Source: an uncultured Chlorobiaceae bacterium (lineage in GTDB: Bacteria; Bacteroidota; Chlorobiia; Chlorobiales; Chlorobiaceae). Taken from it: DNA of 64,000 nt. The translations under genes were made by a program, and so were the position numbers. Under the pieces are notes generated by a model. It searched no databases, had not been told where the DNA came from, and was given only the letters and a program-made list of their open reading frames with translations. This document shows, piece after piece, positions 63,201-64,000 of this stretch (within the stretch, counting starts at the first letter, position 1; each line of letters starts with the position of its first letter). The DNA lies in the NCBI GenBank assembly GCA_903824045.1, contig CAIJVD010000006.1:1-64000 (forward strand). The letters run 5' to 3'.

Positions 63201-64000
63201 ACGCCTTCGGCCTGCTCATGGATCAGCTCGACAAGCTGGTCAAGGATGCCGCCAAGGCCGACGAGCCGATTGACTTGAACTATGTCAAAAAACATGTCGA
63301 CGAAGCGGTTGCAACCGGCATGGATTTCGAAACCGCCACATCAAGGCAGTTCACGCAGGCACCTGGCGCTTACGGCACCTATGTCGACGACATGATCGAG
63401 GATTCCGCCTGGGAAAACGAAGGTGATCTCGATGATCTCTTCATCCGCCGCAACAGCAGTGCCTACGGCGGCAACAGAAAAGGCGAGAAGCAGACCGAGA
63501 TCCTGCAGCAGATGCTCGGCTCGGTTGACCGTGTCGTTCACCAGGTCGACTCCACCGAGTTCGGCATCTCCGACATCGACCACTACTTCTCATCCTCCGG
63601 ATCGCTCCAGCTTGCCGCAAGGCGCCGCAACACGCGAGCCGGCGGTGAAGTCAAGCTGAACTATGTCGAGTCCTTCACCTCCGACATCAAGGTTGACGAT
63701 GCCGACAAGTCGCTCCGTATCGAGTATCGCTCGAAGCTCCTCAACCCGAAGTGGTTCGAAGGGATGCTCAAGCACGGCCACAGCGGCGCGGGCGAAATCA
63801 GCAACCGCGTTACCTACATGCTTGGCTGGGATGCCGTCACCAAGAGCGTTGATGACTGGGTCTACAAAAAGACCGCCGAGACCTATGCGCTTGATCCGAA
63901 TATGCGCGAGCGCCTCGCTACCCTCAACCCGCAGGCAATCAAGAACATTGTGGGCAGAATGCTGGAAGCTCACGGCAGGGGAATGTGGAAGGCCGACCAG
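60242..64000 (+). CDS. bchH: Magnesium chelatase subunit H (BchH family; C-terminus beyond window)
   Basis: The frame is open for 1253 codons from ATG 60242 to the right edge. It matches the CobN/BchH protein that binds protoporphyrin IX and carries Mg2+ insertion. Seen are MSNRRKIAAIVGLEQYNAG at the start, LINMMGFGLVGGPAGS, the central VHVGMHGSVEWMPGLQTGLT and NNPSESTIAKRRG. The family is about 1270 residues, so only the last few dozen at most are missing. Green sulfur bacteria have three paralogues (bchH, bchS, bchT). In C. tepidum, from memory, bchT is the one next to bchID, so this copy may be the bchT orthologue. It lies 128 bp after bchD. Confidence 0.95.
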   Translation, partial: MSNRRKIAAIVGLEQYNAGLWKKIKGLLEKEAELTQWSDVDLEKQNPDAATAIREADCVFMSMINFKEQIDWFKEQLSLGTNEKTIFIFESMPEAMSLTKVGSYSVGDGKSGMPDMVKNVAKMLVKGRDEDALYGYMKLMKIMRTILPLVPNKAKDFKNWLMVYSYWLQPLPENIANMFRLILREYFDEKVTVAPIVDVPNMGIYHPDAPAYFKDVKSYKQWQKKRGVNLDKGQSVGLLFFRKHLLQEKTYIDNTIRVLEKNGLNLYPSFVMGVEGHVLVRDWLVKEKIDLLINMMGFGLVGGPAGSTKPGTAAEARSEIMEKLDAPYIVAQPLLTQGFESWNELGVSPMQMTFTYSIPEMDGAISPIILGALQDGKIETVPERIDRLALLAKQWLRLRAAANRDKKLAFVVYDYPPGLGKKASAALLDVPRTLLAILQRLKKEGYNVGQLPESPEALFNAIDKATDHQIQQNKPDAIKVSYDQFKELTTPRERERIEDRWQKFPGEIVPMGENDVFIGGIKFGNIFIGVQPRMGVCGDPMKLLFDKSNTPHHQYIAFYRWISREFQAHALVHVGMHGSVEWMPGLQTGLTGDCWPDALLGEVPHFYIYPINNPSESTIAKRRGLATMVSHVVPPLSRAGLYKELPALKDLLSDFRESNLGATHEASGDASGIEEAIMQKAELLNLTDDCPRKEGEPFTEFVSRLYIYITELENRLISNSLHVFGEASPLEAQIITVTETLKNRGEGGLTLPSLIMANSGKNGHYKSYEELALLSRKGEEEAIRLREWLEQSCRDFVQQSLFDRKNPLAVFASITGGARLTGDPQAFIEQITGEGFQLLAALRDNTGEMESLMKVLDGRYIASGPGGDLVRDGVNVLPSGRNIHSIDPWRIPSELAFKRGTLIAESILKKHLEENDGHYPETIAQVLWGLDTIKTKGEAVAVCIRLLGAEPAYDAFGKISHYGLVPLEKLKRPRIDVLLQLSPIFRDAFGLLMDQLDKLVKDAAKADEPIDLNYVKKHVDEAVATGMDFETATSRQFTQAPGAYGTYVDDMIEDSAWENEGDLDDLFIRRNSSAYGGNRKGEKQTEILQQMLGSVDRVVHQVDSTEFGISDIDHYFSSSGSLQLAARRRNTRAGGEVKLNYVESFTSDIKVDDADKSLRIEYRSKLLNPKWFEGMLKHGHSGAGEISNRVTYMLGWDAVTKSVDDWVYKKTAETYALDPNMRERLATLNPQAIKNIVGRMLEAHGRGMWKADQ

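Overview
This window comes from a green sulfur bacterium (Chlorobiaceae), most likely a gas-vacuolate species of the former genus Pelodictyon (now Chlorobium). Three things support this. It carries the Mg-chelatase genes bchI-bchD-bchH for bacteriochlorophyll. It has an 11-subunit, NuoEFG-less complex I operon (nuoABCDHIJKLMN), as in other green sulfur bacteria. It has an uptake [NiFe]-hydrogenase operon (hupSLC plus hupD) next to a large gas-vesicle (gvp) cluster. The species call is an inference; no 16S rRNA gene is present.

Layout. 1-7.8 kb: housekeeping genes (LigB-type dioxygenase, FMN reductase, thiol peroxidase, riboflavin synthase, RarA, a TolC-like protein), then a restriction-modification pair. 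Its methyltransferase is intact and carries a SNase-like tail; its MjaI-like nuclease gene is interrupted by one in-frame TGA. 7.9-12.3 kb: a SAM methyltransferase and a HIT protein, two tandem tRNA-Leu genes, and a PAP2-like/ferrochelatase-like/TPR/membrane protein string. 12.4-23.6 kb: complex I. 23.7-27.8 kb: uptake hydrogenase and its maturation protease. 27.8-33.3 kb: pterin genes (folE and a PTPS), OsmC, a repeat-bearing gap, an unknown gene, an ABC-F ATPase and an AlkD-like glycosylase. 33.3-51.7 kb: the gas-vesicle region. 52-64 kb: a prolyl oligopeptidase, a pseudouridine synthase, dihydrolipoyl dehydrogenase, and bchI-bchD-bchH, the last cut by the window end.

The gas-vesicle region is the most unusual part. 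gvpA is preceded by a sequence with the exact GG-N10-GC spacing of a sigma-54 promoter. The cluster ends, convergently, at an operon for a sigma-54-activating response regulator (GAFTGA present) and a soluble histidine kinase with about eight PAS domains. In between lie gvpN, gvpJ, gvpG, gvpO, gvpK, a second small GvpA-family gene and five GvpF/L paralogues, one fused to a J-domain with an intact HPD motif. A tight Hsp20 / ArsA-Get3-like ATPase / CDC48-like double-AAA ATPase block also sits inside the cluster. I read this as a gas-vesicle system with its own chaperone and unfoldase set and its own two-component sigma-54 switch. The gene content is seen directly; the mechanism is inferred.

Base composition changes visibly. 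The gvp genes (about 34-49 kb, most strongly 41-44.3 kb) are AT-rich while both flanks are GC-richer, which fits acquisition of the cluster as a unit.
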